From assembly GCF_013141775.1 (NCBI RefSeq), contig NZ_WHOB01000059.1:62001-126000 (forward strand): a DNA stretch of 64,000 bases. Reading direction: 5' to 3'. Below the pieces are notes generated by a model that saw only the letters and a program-made list of their open reading frames with translations, had not been told where the DNA came from and ran no database searches. Shown in pieces: positions 53,741 to 63,308 of this stretch. Position 1 is the stretch's first letter; each line of letters starts with the position of its first letter. A program made the position numbers and the translations under genes. This DNA is from Paenibacillus phytohabitans (GTDB lineage: Bacteria > Bacillota > Bacilli > Paenibacillales > Paenibacillaceae).

Positions 53741-54478
53741 TCAGGCCTGCAGAAAGATATCGCCCCAAATATCCGGGCGGTTCGTACAGATCATGATATC
53801 CGAATGCATGGCGGACAAGCGCCGCATCTCCTTAGCTTTATTCACTGTCCAGGCCATGATCTTCACGCCCCGTTCAGCCAGGGATTTCGCCAGAACCGGG
53901 CTAAGCCGGTCGGAGCTGATGGATAAGAAGGAGCAGCCCAGCTCATTCAGCTTTTTGGCCGGATCGCCGGACCTGGAATCATAGATCAGACCGGTACGGA
54001 ACCGCGGGTCCAGCTCCTTAATCCGCTGCAGCACACCGGCGTCGAAGGAGGTCAGCACCACATCCTCGCGCATTCCCATGGTATTCACCAGATCGATGAC
54101 CGCTTGCTCAAGGCCAGGGTACATCTCCCCGCTGGTCTTCAGCTCAATGTTAAGCCGCAGTCTGCCTGAAGCCAGGCTGAGCACTTCTTCCAGGGAGGGC
54201 ACCCGTTCTCCGCGAAAAGCACGCCCTTTCCAGCTCCCCGCATCCAGACGCCGTATATGTTCATAATCCATGTTCTTCACCTTGCCGTGTCCATTGGTCG
54301 TGCGGTCCAACGAATAATCATGGATGACCACAGGCACGCCGTCCTTCGTCAGCTGCACATCAATCTCCATCCACCGCACAAAAGGCAGGGCAATCGCCAT
54401 CCGGACGGCCGCCAGCGTATTCTCGGGGGCTTTGCCGGAAAATCCGCGGTGGGCGACACACATGTTATTCATCATCAT
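53741..54478 (-). CDS. Glycerophosphodiester phosphodiesterase
   Basis: About 245 residues forming a TIM barrel with the GDPD catalytic set: AHRGFSGKAPENT, then WMEIDVQLTKDGVPVVIHD and a helical insertion before NIELKTS. It cleaves glycerophosphodiesters to glycerol 3-phosphate and alcohol. No signal peptide, so cytosolic. The ATG at 54478 is preferred, with GGAGG 5 bp upstream; a GTG at 54484 overlaps that site. The CapA-like gene is just upstream. Confidence 0.92.
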   Translation of the reverse strand: MMMNNMCVAHRGFSGKAPENTLAAVRMAIALPFVRWMEIDVQLTKDGVPVVIHDYSLDRTTNGHGKVKNMDYEHIRRLDAGSWKGRAFRGERVPSLEEVLSLASGRLRLNIELKTSGEMYPGLEQAVIDLVNTMGMREDVVLTSFDAGVLQRIKELDPRFRTGLIYDSRSGDPAKKLNELGCSFLSISSDRLSPVLAKSLAERGVKIMAWTVNKAKEMRRLSAMHSDIMICTNRPDIWGDIFLQA

Positions 54479-54502
54479 TGGCACCTCCAGCAGAAGTAGG
54501 AT

Positions 54503-55882
54503 TTATTGGGCCGACTGCACAACGGTACCATCATTGCGGATCTTCACCAGACCGGAAGATAAGGATTCCACCTTATGCAGCAAAAGCTGTCCGTCCGCCT
54601 CATTCATCGGCACCGGTTGTCCCAGCTCAGCATCCATCGGACTCAGCTTAAGGGAACATTGTCCCTCCTTGCTGCATTCCGCCTGGAATACAGCCGTCTC
54701 CCAGGTTGCCGGAAGACTGGAACGTGTGAAGATAAAGTTGCCTGTGCTGTAGGCAATCCATTTCCCTTTGTAAGGCTCAATCCCCTGCAGCACATGCGGA
54801 TGTCCGCCCATCACCAGATCGGCTCCCGCATCGATAAAGCTATGCCCCAGCGTCTGCTGGGTCTTGTCATATTGCTCCATCCGCTCCTTGCCCCAATGGA
54901 CAACGACTACGACAAGATCGGCTTGTTGCTTGGCAGCGGCAATGGCCTTGAGTGCTTCTGCGCTGTCATAGACAGAGGCGAGGCCCGGCTTGCCTGCTTC
55001 GGCCTTCCATTCGATCACCGGCATCACCCGTGTGAACCCGAGCAAGGCTATTTTGATACCCTGCCGCTCAAAATACTGCGCAGAGTAAGCTTCCTTGCTG
55101 TTCTTTCCTGCTCCGACATAGGGAATGCCCCGCTTGCTCAGGTGCTTCAGGGTATCCTGCAAGCCCTCTTCCCCCTGATCCAGCGTGTGGTTATTAGCCA
55201 AATTGACCGCATCTACGCCAGCTGATTTCAGTGCATCCAGCGCTTCGGGGGCACCCTTGAATACAAATTGCTTGTTCGCGGCACCTACACCGCCAGTAGT
55301 GATCGGCGTCTCCAGGTTGACCACGGTCAGATCATCCTTTTTGAACATTCCGTCAAGTGCACTGTAAGAATAATCGTACCCTTTCTTCTGCAGCAGCTCC
55401 GCTACCTTACCGGCAAAGATAACATCTCCGGCAAAATTCAGCTTCACCGTACCGCCGGAAGAGTTCTCCGGCAAGCCTGATATCAGGCCGCCAGGATTGC
55501 CCGTTGTCGCTTGGGGTTCAGCCGTTGCCGCTTCCTTAACTGTAGGAACAGGCGTAATCACGGCTTCCGCAGTCTCCGTAGGCAGCGCAGTGGTCTCCGG
55601 TGTTGCTTCTGGTGTTGGCTCCGGACTGGATGTAGCCTCTGCTGTAGGTGCCACCTCCATAGGAGCTGCCGCTGTTGCAGAAGCTTCAGACGAAGGTGAC
55701 GGCTCAGTCACTACTACCGGAGGAGCTGAACTCTCCTTATCTTTGTTATCCATGAAAGAATAGGCCAGCAGGCCGGTTATCATCAGAAGCAACACTACAT
55801 TAAACCATGCCCAGACCGTTCTGCGCCTCTTTTTGCTGCTATGTTTCTTGCTCTGTCTACTGCGTGACCTCGGCGGATACAT
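54503..55882 (-). CDS. CapA-family membrane-anchored metallophosphoesterase-like protein
   Basis: A 459-residue protein. A very basic N-terminus, one membrane span (FNVVLLLMITGLLAYSFM) and about 100 residues of Ala/Thr/Pro/Glu-rich linker precede a CapA (poly-gamma-glutamate synthesis) domain: LNFAGDVIFAGK, VVNLETPITTGG, VNLANNHTLDQGEEGL, VVVVHWGKE and VMGGHPHVLQGIE. No capB or capC is present, so it is probably a stand-alone exported hydrolase rather than part of capsule synthesis. Ribosome site AAGGAG. Confidence 0.88.
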   Translation of the reverse strand: MYPPRSRSRQSKKHSSKKRRRTVWAWFNVVLLLMITGLLAYSFMDNKDKESSAPPVVVTEPSPSSEASATAAAPMEVAPTAEATSSPEPTPEATPETTALPTETAEAVITPVPTVKEAATAEPQATTGNPGGLISGLPENSSGGTVKLNFAGDVIFAGKVAELLQKKGYDYSYSALDGMFKKDDLTVVNLETPITTGGVGAANKQFVFKGAPEALDALKSAGVDAVNLANNHTLDQGEEGLQDTLKHLSKRGIPYVGAGKNSKEAYSAQYFERQGIKIALLGFTRVMPVIEWKAEAGKPGLASVYDSAEALKAIAAAKQQADLVVVVVHWGKERMEQYDKTQQTLGHSFIDAGADLVMGGHPHVLQGIEPYKGKWIAYSTGNFIFTRSSLPATWETAVFQAECSKEGQCSLKLSPMDAELGQPVPMNEADGQLLLHKVESLSSGLVKIRNDGTVVQSAQ

Positions 55883-56029
55883 GAGTACTGGTAATCTCCT
55901 TTACCCTTAAAGTGTTTCTATTATAGCATATCTCTTCCGTGTCGCTCCAAAGTAACCCATAGTCTTCCCGCCCCGCGGAGCGTGGCCTTGGCTTCAATGA
56001 TTATTCCGGCACTTTATAAATTCCCTAAT

Positions 56030-56068
56030 AAAAAAGGGTGAAGCGCCACTGCTCCGCTCCACCGCTTC
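56030..56068 (-). terminator. Terminator at the end of the haem operon
   Basis: GAAGCG pairs with CGCTTC; the minus strand then reads ACCCTTTTTT. It overlaps the 3' end region of hemY. Confidence 0.7.
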
Positions 56069-56070
56069 CG

Positions 56071-57543
56071 TTATACCGTTACAGCCGCCGGTTCCGGCAG
56101 CTTCTCTAAATGGGCTGCAGCAGTCTCAGCCGTAAGCTTCGCCTGCTTAATGCAGTCCGGCATGCCGATGCCGTCATAGCCGGCGCCAAAAGCATACACA
56201 CCCGGCAGCTTCTCCTCCAGCTCACTTCGCAGGCCGGCGATCCGGCCGGGATGGCCTACCGGATATTGCGGCATGGAATGCCTGAGCCGGGTAATCTCTG
56301 TGAACAGCGGCGCTGCAGTGATCCCCATAATTTCCTTCAGGTCTTTGCGCACCAGTTCAGCCAGCGCCTCATCCGGCAGGTCTACATTCTGTTCATCCCC
56401 CGACCGTCCGACGTAACAGCGCAGCAGTACCTTATCATCCGGGCTGGTATGCAGCCATTTCGTAGAAGTCCAGGTACAGGCCGTGATGTTACGCCCCTCT
56501 TTGCGGGGGACCAGGAATCCGGATCCGTCATATTCGGTAACGATATCCTTCTTGTTAAACGCCATGACCACATTAGCCACTGACACATAATTGACAGCAT
56601 CCAGCGCGGATACATCCACATGCGGACGCAGCAGCTCTGCGGCAGCGAAATTCTGCACGGTTACATAGATATCATCAGCTTGCAGCAGTTCACCGTTGTC
56701 CAGCTCCACCTCATAGCGCGGTGCAGCAGAGGCCTCAACGGATATCCCCGCCCCACTCCGTACTTTGATAGACACCGCTCCCGTTCCGGTCCGCTGCTGG
56801 GCATCCTGCAGATCATGGATCAGGGCATGCACCAGGCTCTGCAGCCCCTGACGGAAAGTCAGGAACGCGCTTTTTTTGGTTCCGGTATGGGTCTCCGCCG
56901 GCTTCCTGCCGGTCGTCATCCCGCGGATCAGACTGCCGTACTGGCGCTCGACCTCGCCGAACTGCGGAAAAGTGGCCTGGAGGCTGATCTTGCGCATATC
57001 ACCGGCATAAATACCGGCGAGCAGGGGCTCGGTCATATTCTCCAGCACCTCTGTGCCCAGACGCCGCTCGATCAGGTCACCGAGTGATTCATCCTCGGAG
57101 CTGCGGCGCGGCGGAAGTACGAAATCCATCATCGCCCGCATTTTACCGCCGAAGGAGACGAGGCCGCTCTTCAGAAACGGCCTTAGCTCCGTAGGAATCC
57201 CCAGAACAAGCCCTGCGGGCATCGGGTGGAGCTTGCCTCGCTGCAATATGTAAGTCTTCTTGGCATTCGGATTCGTGGTCACCAGCTCGTGATCCAGCTC
57301 CAGCTCTCTGGCCAGATCAACCATGGCTGTTTTGCGGGCCAGGAAGGAGTCCGGGCCTTTCTCAATGACAAAGCCGTCACGGTGCAGGGTCTCGATTTTG
57401 CCGCCAAGGCATTTATCCTTCTCAATCAATATAATTTCCGGCTGAATCCCGGCTTCCCGGTAAAACTTGCGGACGTAGTAAGCGGCACTGAGGCCGCTGA
57501 GGCCTCCGCCGATAATTACTACCTTGCGCGGTGAACCGCTCAT
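56071..57543 (-). CDS. hemY: Coproporphyrinogen III oxidase (HemY/CgoX)
   Basis: A 490-residue FAD enzyme. The dinucleotide-binding motif is VVIIGGGLSGLSAAYYV at the start, and GIGMPDCIKQAK with the FAD-contacting C-terminal stretch GVYAFGAGYDG near the end. In Firmicutes HemY oxidises coproporphyrinogen III to coproporphyrin III. Its ATG overlaps the hemH stop (ATGA), so it is translationally coupled as the last gene of hemEHY. Confidence 0.93.
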   Translation of the reverse strand: MSGSPRKVVIIGGGLSGLSAAYYVRKFYREAGIQPEIILIEKDKCLGGKIETLHRDGFVIEKGPDSFLARKTAMVDLARELELDHELVTTNPNAKKTYILQRGKLHPMPAGLVLGIPTELRPFLKSGLVSFGGKMRAMMDFVLPPRRSSEDESLGDLIERRLGTEVLENMTEPLLAGIYAGDMRKISLQATFPQFGEVERQYGSLIRGMTTGRKPAETHTGTKKSAFLTFRQGLQSLVHALIHDLQDAQQRTGTGAVSIKVRSGAGISVEASAAPRYEVELDNGELLQADDIYVTVQNFAAAELLRPHVDVSALDAVNYVSVANVVMAFNKKDIVTEYDGSGFLVPRKEGRNITACTWTSTKWLHTSPDDKVLLRCYVGRSGDEQNVDLPDEALAELVRKDLKEIMGITAAPLFTEITRLRHSMPQYPVGHPGRIAGLRSELEEKLPGVYAFGAGYDGIGMPDCIKQAKLTAETAAAHLEKLPEPAAVTV

Positions 57544-58484
57544 GATTGCTTCACCTGTAACTGCCCGGCCTTCGTACGCACCACATCGCTAAGCACAGAC
57601 ATATACGCCGGATCGCTGTTCAACGAATCAATCCGCAGCAGCCGCATATCCAGCTCTGAAGCCAAGGCCTGTGCCTCAATATCCAGATCGTACAGGACCT
57701 CTAAGTGGTCAGATACGAAGCCTATGGGAGCGGAGAGCACATATTTCACCTGAGCTTCGGCCAGCTCACGCAGCGTATCCAGAATATCCGGACCCAGCCA
57801 CGGCTCTGCAGTTCTGCCCGCGCTCTGCCAGGTGAACTGCCAGGACTCCACACCTGCCTGATCGGCAATGGCTTTGGAGGTTTCCAGCAGTTGGTCACGG
57901 TACGGATCGCCCATAGCCAGAATGCGTTCCGGCAGGCTGTGTGCGCTGAACAGTACACGTACTTCATCCCTCGCTGCTCCGGTTTCCTCGAATTCATCCA
58001 GCTTCGCAGTCACCCGGCGGCTAAGCACATCGATTAGCTCCGGATGCATATGGTAACTCTCGACAAATTCCATATTAATTCCGCAGGCATCCGCTTTTTC
58101 CTTGGCCCGCTTGATATAGGTTCCAACGCTCATCACCGAGTAATGAGGGGCCAGCACAATGCCTATCGCCTGGGTAATCCCATCCCGGACCATCGCCTCC
58201 ACACCATCTTCAATGAAAGGTCTGGCATGCTTCAGCCCCTGGTAGCAGACATACTGAATCTGCCCGCTGTTCAGCTTGGCCTGCAGGGCCTCCACCTGGC
58301 GGTCTGTATTCTCCCTGAGCGGGAACACGCCTCCTACAATGGCTTCGTAGCGGTCCTTCAGCTCTTTCAGCTGTTCAGCGGAAGGTGCATTGCCTCTGCG
58401 GATATGCGTGTAATACGCCTCCACATCCTCCAGACTTTCAGGCGTGCCGTACGACATCACGAGTACTCCAATTTTGGTGGTCAC
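57540..58484 (-). CDS. hemH: Ferrochelatase (coproporphyrin type)
   Basis: About 314 residues. The catalytic histidine and glutamate regions are VLFSAHSLPERIL and PIGFVSDHLEVLYDLD; VLVMSYGTPESLEDVEAYYTHIRRG is the usual start. In the coproporphyrin pathway it inserts iron into coproporphyrin III. GTG 58484 is preferred, since GGGG lies 9 bp upstream; ATG 58493 directly abuts the ribosome site. It overlaps hemY by 4 bp and is separated from hemE by about 115 bp containing a hairpin. Confidence 0.92.
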   Translation of the reverse strand: MTTKIGVLVMSYGTPESLEDVEAYYTHIRRGNAPSAEQLKELKDRYEAIVGGVFPLRENTDRQVEALQAKLNSGQIQYVCYQGLKHARPFIEDGVEAMVRDGITQAIGIVLAPHYSVMSVGTYIKRAKEKADACGINMEFVESYHMHPELIDVLSRRVTAKLDEFEETGAARDEVRVLFSAHSLPERILAMGDPYRDQLLETSKAIADQAGVESWQFTWQSAGRTAEPWLGPDILDTLRELAEAQVKYVLSAPIGFVSDHLEVLYDLDIEAQALASELDMRLLRIDSLNSDPAYMSVLSDVVRTKAGQLQVKQS

Positions 58485-58545
58485 GGTTTCCATCCCCTTT
58501 TACGAATAATGTCCTGCGCCTGCTCATTTCAAAATTCCATTGTGC

Positions 58546-58582
58546 TCATAAAAAACAAAGAGAGCAGCAATTGCTGCTATCT
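58546..58582 (-). terminator. Hairpin with T tract between hemE and hemH
   Basis: AGCAGCAATTGCTGCT (58563-58578) is a perfect palindrome; the minus strand continues with CTCTTTGTTTTTT. It can act as an intrinsic terminator inside the operon. Confidence 0.65.
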
Positions 58583-58599
58583 CATGTACCTTGCTTTAA

Positions 58600-59661
58600 T
58601 TACGCGAGCGGTCCTGCTGCCTGTTTCAATGCCGCTGCCGAATACTCATGTACATAATCCGTTAATTCCTTAAGTGTGTCCAATGATGCTTCAGGAAATA
58701 ATCCATGGCCCAGATTAAAAATATATCCCGGCTGTCTGATGCCTTCATCGATCAGTTCTTTCGCCCGTTCTTTCAATACGTCCATTGGTGCGGTCAGCAG
58801 ATAAGGATCCAGATTGCCTTGAATCGCGAATCCTCCGCCCGTTCTGCGTCTGCCTTCGGTCAGGCTTACGCGCCAGTCCAGTCCGATTACATCGGCCTGC
58901 AGCCTGGCCAGGCTGGGGAGCAGCTCCCCTGAGCTGACTCCGGGGAAGTAAATCTTCGGCACGTCCAGATCAGACAGCTCGGCAAAAATCCGGGTAATCG
59001 TCGGCAGCACATAGGTTTCGAAGTCACGCGGGGCCAGAGACCCCACCCAGCTGTCGAACAGCTGGAACGCCTTGCCGCCGCTTGCGACATGGGCGCGAAG
59101 ATATGCGATAACCATATCGCCCAGCTTCTCCATCAGCTTCTCCCACACGCGGGGCTGGCTGAACATCATTTCCTTGGTGCGGTGATAGCTCTTGGAGGGC
59201 CTGCCTTCAATCAGATAGCTGGCGATGGTGAAAGGCGCTCCTGCAAAAGTGATCAGCGGCACGTCCAGCTCTTTGTCGAGGAGGGCAATCGTCTCCAGAA
59301 TGTGGCCCAGATCCCCTTCCACATCAATCGGCTTCAGCCGGTCGACATCCGCCGCCGAGCGGATCGGATTCTCAATGACCGGGCCGATATTCTTCACGAT
59401 GTCGAAGTCCACGCCAAGGGAAGCTATAGGATTCATAATGTCGGAATACAGGATGGCCGCGTCCACACCCAGCTTGCGCACAGGCATCAAGGTTACTTCA
59501 GCTGCAAGCTCCGGCTGTCTGCAGATCTCCAGCAGCGAGTATTTCTCCTTGATTTTACGGTACTCGGGATCATAACGGCCGGCCTGCCGCATGTACCATA
59601 CGGGAACGTGCTCCGTGCTCTGCTGTCTGCAGGCGCGGATAAAAGTGTCGTTGTAGGTCAT
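58600..59661 (-). CDS. hemE: Uroporphyrinogen decarboxylase
   Basis: A 353-residue TIM-barrel enzyme converting uroporphyrinogen III to coproporphyrinogen III. The active-site stretch PVWYMRQAGRYDPEYR, the Asp in AILYSDIMNPIASLG and the tail GHGLFPEASLDTLKELTDYVHEY are all present. First gene of hemEHY. Ribosome site GGAG 8 bp before ATG. Confidence 0.95.
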   Translation of the reverse strand: MTYNDTFIRACRQQSTEHVPVWYMRQAGRYDPEYRKIKEKYSLLEICRQPELAAEVTLMPVRKLGVDAAILYSDIMNPIASLGVDFDIVKNIGPVIENPIRSAADVDRLKPIDVEGDLGHILETIALLDKELDVPLITFAGAPFTIASYLIEGRPSKSYHRTKEMMFSQPRVWEKLMEKLGDMVIAYLRAHVASGGKAFQLFDSWVGSLAPRDFETYVLPTITRIFAELSDLDVPKIYFPGVSSGELLPSLARLQADVIGLDWRVSLTEGRRRTGGGFAIQGNLDPYLLTAPMDVLKERAKELIDEGIRQPGYIFNLGHGLFPEASLDTLKELTDYVHEYSAAALKQAAGPLA

Positions 59662-59888
59662 GATAAGATCTCCATTAGATTTGATAGGTTACTGTGAAAA
59701 CACATATCATTATTATGCCCCTTTTGCCAGCGGGTAACAACCGCTTCACCCTTAAGGGAATGACAATCCCATGACATTACTATGACAAGTGTTGCACTGC
59801 ACGGCTAAAAAACTATGATATACTGATATAATGTCAATTTTTCGTGAACTATTTATCCCTGAATCCCCTGAAAGGAAGTGAAAGCACT

Positions 59889-61109
59889 TTGAAGAATTGG
59901 GAGACCTGGAAAGTCAACCTCATGGTGCTTTGGTTTGGCCAGTTTCTGGTGAATGCCGGCATGACTATGATTACCCCTTTTCTGTCCCTTTATCTCGCTA
60001 AAGACCTGGGTGTGACCGGAGATCACGCGATCGGGATGTGGGCCGGACTTATTTTTGCCGCAAACTTCTTGACCTCGTTCATCTTTCAGCCCCTGTGGGG
60101 CAAGCTTGCCGACAAATACGGCCGCAAAATCATGCTGCTGCGCTCCAGCTTCGGTATGGCAATTGTCATCGTGCTGATGGGCTTCGCGCAGTCCCCGATG
60201 CAGCTGCTGCTGCTCCGCCTGCTAAACGGAACCATCTCCGGCTTCAATCCCGCCTCCATCGCATTGGTCTCGGGAACCACCCCGAAGCCGCGTATGGGCT
60301 TCGCGATGGGACTGATGCAGTCCGGCGCTGTAGCGGGTACAATTCTCGGTCCGCTGATCGGCGGATTGCTGGCGGATTGGATCGGGTTCCGCCCGATCTT
60401 TTATGTCGTGGGTGCGCTCTTGTTCGTCGCCTCCCTGCTGGCGTTATTCCTGGTCAAGGAGAAATTCGACCGGGTGGAGGCTGCGCAGGTGCCGCAGGTC
60501 TCTGTGCTCGAAGGCTTCAAGGAGCTGGCTAAGGTTCCGCAGCTGCCGGCACTGTTCGGCGTAACGTTCCTGCTGCAGTTCGCCATGATCAGCCCGATGT
60601 CGCTGCTGCCGCTCTACGTGGAGAAGCTGCACGGCTCCGCTGTGAATATTGCCTTCTGGGCAGGCATGGTCAGTGCCGTCACCGGTATTTCGAACATGCT
60701 GGCTTCTCCGCTGCTCGGCAAGCTCAGCGACAAGGTCGGCGCCCACCGGATACTGACCTATGCGCTGATTGGCGCGGCGCTGTTCCTGATCCCGCAGGCC
60801 TTCGTGACCAGCGTGTGGCAGCTGATCCTCGTCCGCTTCCTGATGGGTGTCTTCATGGGCGGCCTGCTGCCGAGCGTCAACGCCCTCATCCGCTCCTATA
60901 CGCCCGACGGCAAGGAGAGCCGGGCCTTCGGCTTCAACAGCAGCACACTGGCGCTCGGCAACATGCTGGGCGCGGTCATCGGCGGCTTCCTGTCCGGATA
61001 TATCGGGATCGAAGGGCTGTTCATCATCTCCGGCGCGTTCCTGCTGATTAATACGGTCTGGGTAAGGCTCAAGTTATATAAGAAGACAGAACCCAGGTTG
61101 TTCCGTTAG
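59889..61109 (+). CDS. MFS multidrug efflux transporter
   Basis: About 406 residues with twelve membrane helices. The MFS motif A is GKLADKYGRKIMLLRSS between helices 2 and 3, and SGTTPKPRMGFAMGLMQSGAVAGTILGPLIGG holds the antiporter motif C, so this is a drug/H+ antiporter. TTG 59889 (reading MKNWETWKVNLMVLWFGQF) is preferred, with AAAGGAAGTG upstream; the frame is open further but without a site. Divergent from the haem operon. Confidence 0.88.
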   Translation: MKNWETWKVNLMVLWFGQFLVNAGMTMITPFLSLYLAKDLGVTGDHAIGMWAGLIFAANFLTSFIFQPLWGKLADKYGRKIMLLRSSFGMAIVIVLMGFAQSPMQLLLLRLLNGTISGFNPASIALVSGTTPKPRMGFAMGLMQSGAVAGTILGPLIGGLLADWIGFRPIFYVVGALLFVASLLALFLVKEKFDRVEAAQVPQVSVLEGFKELAKVPQLPALFGVTFLLQFAMISPMSLLPLYVEKLHGSAVNIAFWAGMVSAVTGISNMLASPLLGKLSDKVGAHRILTYALIGAALFLIPQAFVTSVWQLILVRFLMGVFMGGLLPSVNALIRSYTPDGKESRAFGFNSSTLALGNMLGAVIGGFLSGYIGIEGLFIISGAFLLINTVWVRLKLYKKTEPRLFR

Positions 61110-61158
61110 CAGACCTTGGTATGCGTGGAGCGTATGGGCTCAGCCTGCAGAGGACAGG

Positions 61159-61788
61159 CTATTTAACCATCGCCAAGGCTAGTCCGTCGTAGGCCGGCAG
61201 CAGTGTGCTGGTCAGGCGGGGATCGCCGGCAATCATCTCATTGAAGCGGCGAATCGCCTGAACGGCAGGTCCGTTCTTCTCCGTATTCAGCGTGCGGCCG
61301 CGCAAGAAAATGTTGTCACCGGCAATAATTGCGCCCGGGGAAGCGAGCCGGATCGCATATTCCAGATAATTCGGATAGTTCTCCTTGTCGGCATCGATGA
61401 AGAAGAAATCATACTTTTGGCCCTGCGCTTCGAGCAGCTTCAGGCTGTCCAGCGCGGGGCCGATTTTGTATTCTACCGCGTCCCCGAAGCCCGCCTGCTC
61501 CAGATGGCTGTGGGCAAGCTTGGCATAGTCAGCCTTAAGCTCCAGGGAAGTCAGGCTGCCGCTCTGCGTTAAACCACGGCACAGGCAGATTCCGCTGTAG
61601 CCCCCCAGCGCACCAATCTCAAGTATCCGGGTGGCGCGGGAAAGGGTAACCAGCATTGTCAGCAGTCTGCCGTAGCCTGGAGCGATGGACACCTCCGGCA
61701 TTCCGTTTGCTGCGATGGCCTGTTTGACTTTTAATAGTAATTCATCCTCTGTATATAGCTGTTCACTGTATTCTTCCTGATTCTGCAT
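61159..61788 (-). CDS. O-methyltransferase, class I SAM (YrrM-like)
   Basis: A 209-residue SAM-dependent methyltransferase of the caffeoyl-CoA/catechol OMT type. ILEIGALGGYSGICLC is motif I, DFFFIDADKENYPNYLEYA carries the metal-binding Asp, and AIIAGDNIFLRG the second. Metal-dependent methylation of a catechol-like or tRNA substrate; Bacillus TrmR (YrrM), a tRNA methyltransferase, belongs to this family, so that is one candidate role. Ribosome site GAAGGAG. Confidence 0.88.
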   Translation of the reverse strand: MQNQEEYSEQLYTEDELLLKVKQAIAANGMPEVSIAPGYGRLLTMLVTLSRATRILEIGALGGYSGICLCRGLTQSGSLTSLELKADYAKLAHSHLEQAGFGDAVEYKIGPALDSLKLLEAQGQKYDFFFIDADKENYPNYLEYAIRLASPGAIIAGDNIFLRGRTLNTEKNGPAVQAIRRFNEMIAGDPRLTSTLLPAYDGLALAMVK

Positions 61789-61964
61789 ATGTTTTCTCCT
61801 TCAAATTTCATTTTGTGTAGCGTGAACGGGCATTGTGTAGATCTCTTCATTACCCTATACTGATATCTGAACGTTCTAATGGTTCACATTCACATGGAGA
61901 GCAAGCTTCTCTTATTGTACTGGCTTTGCGTATTTATCCACAAGTTAAACGGAGTTGAGAGCAT

Positions 61965-63098
61965 TTGGGCAAATTACAATTGATCGCCACCGCCCCCATG
62001 GGGCTGGAGGCTGTAGTAGCGCGTGAATTAAACGAACTGGGTTATGAGACCACGGTCGAGAACGGACGGGTATTATTCAGCGGAGATTACATCGACATCT
62101 GCCGCTGCAATTTATGGCTGCGCACCTCTGACCGTGTATTGGTCAAAATGGGCCAGTTCCCGGCCAAAACCTTTGATGAGCTGTTCGAAGGCGTCAAAGC
62201 CATCAACTGGGAGGACTGGATTCCCGAGAACGGCGAATTCCCGGTAGAAGGCCGCTCCCACAAATCACAGCTGACGAGTGTTCCTGCCTGCCAGGGGATC
62301 GTCAAGAAGGCGATTGTCGAGAAGCTGAAGCTGTCCTACCATACCGAGTGGTTCCCTGAGAACGGGCCGCGTTATGTGGTTGAAGTCATTCTGCTGAATG
62401 ACATCGCGCTGATCACCCTGGACACCACCGGACCGGCGCTGCACAAACGCGGCTACCGCCGCCAGGCCACCGAAGCGCCGCTGAAGGAGACCATGGCTGC
62501 GGCCCTGATCCAGCTCAGCCGCTGGAACGGCCACCGGCCGCTGTACGATCCATGCTGCGGTTCCGGTACGATTCTGATCGAGGCCGCGATGATCGCCTGG
62601 AATATCGCACCGGGTCTGCGCCGCTCGTTCCCGTCCGAGCACTGGCCGGAGATCCCGCAGCGGCTGTGGGAGGAAGCCCGCGAGGAAGCCTTCGACGCTG
62701 TGCGCGACGACTACCCGCTGCAGCTGACCGGCACCGACATTGATCCGGCAGCGATTGAGATTGCCGAAGCCGCCGCCAAGAGCGCCGGACTCTCCGGTGA
62801 GATCACCTTCAAGCATATTGCTGCCGCCAAGGCCCGCCCGGAAGGCGAGTATGGCTGCATTATCACGAACCCTCCATACGGGGAGCGGATCAGTAATGAT
62901 AAGGAAGTGGAGAAGCTGACCCGCCAATTCGGCGAGATGATGCTCTATCTGCCAACCTGGTCCTTCTTCGCCATCAGCCCGTATAAGGAATTCGAGCAAT
63001 ACTACGGACGTAAGGCGGACAAGCGCCGCAAGCTGTACAATGGCCGGATTGAATGCCAATACTATCAATACCTCGGCCCGCTGCCTCCGCGTAATTAG
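61965..63098 (+). CDS. THUMP-domain RNA methyltransferase (RlmL/YpsC-like)
   Basis: A 377-residue protein. The N-terminal ferredoxin-like and THUMP domains (LIATAPMGLEAVVARELNELGY and TSVPACQGIVKKAIVEKLK) bind RNA; the C-terminal Rossmann methyltransferase has PLYDPCCGSGTILIEAAMIA for SAM and ITNPPYGERISND as the N-P-P-Y catalytic motif for N2-guanine methylation. Like B. subtilis YpsC, a 23S rRNA m2G enzyme by homology. TTG start after GGAGTTGAGAG. Confidence 0.9.
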   Translation: MGKLQLIATAPMGLEAVVARELNELGYETTVENGRVLFSGDYIDICRCNLWLRTSDRVLVKMGQFPAKTFDELFEGVKAINWEDWIPENGEFPVEGRSHKSQLTSVPACQGIVKKAIVEKLKLSYHTEWFPENGPRYVVEVILLNDIALITLDTTGPALHKRGYRRQATEAPLKETMAAALIQLSRWNGHRPLYDPCCGSGTILIEAAMIAWNIAPGLRRSFPSEHWPEIPQRLWEEAREEAFDAVRDDYPLQLTGTDIDPAAIEIAEAAAKSAGLSGEITFKHIAAAKARPEGEYGCIITNPPYGERISNDKEVEKLTRQFGEMMLYLPTWSFFAISPYKEFEQYYGRKADKRRKLYNGRIECQYYQYLGPLPPRN

Positions 63099-63185
63099 CA
63101 GGAGCTGTGACTTAGACTGGCGGCCTATCGAGTAGGAGGCGTACAACGTTCCACCAACTGTCATGCCGCCCGGTAACTCACACCT

Positions 63186-63238
63186 AACAAGCCTTAAGTT
63201 CCGTGAAGCGGGGTTGCGCTGCGGACTTAAGGCTTGTT
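63186..63238 (+). terminator. Terminator after THUMP methyltransferase gene
   Basis: AACAAGCCTTAAGT pairs with ACTTAAGGCTTGTT, extended by CCG/CGG, followed by TATG. Confidence 0.75.
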
Positions 63239-63308
63239 TATGCTAAACCAGCTGCTGAAGCACAGAATTCCCTCAATATAACGCCACAATAAGCGTAAAC
63301 GGCCAAAG

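Noticed and set aside
54503..55882. Capsule (poly-gamma-glutamate) synthesis locus
   Set aside because: Only a CapA-type gene is present; capB and capC are absent.
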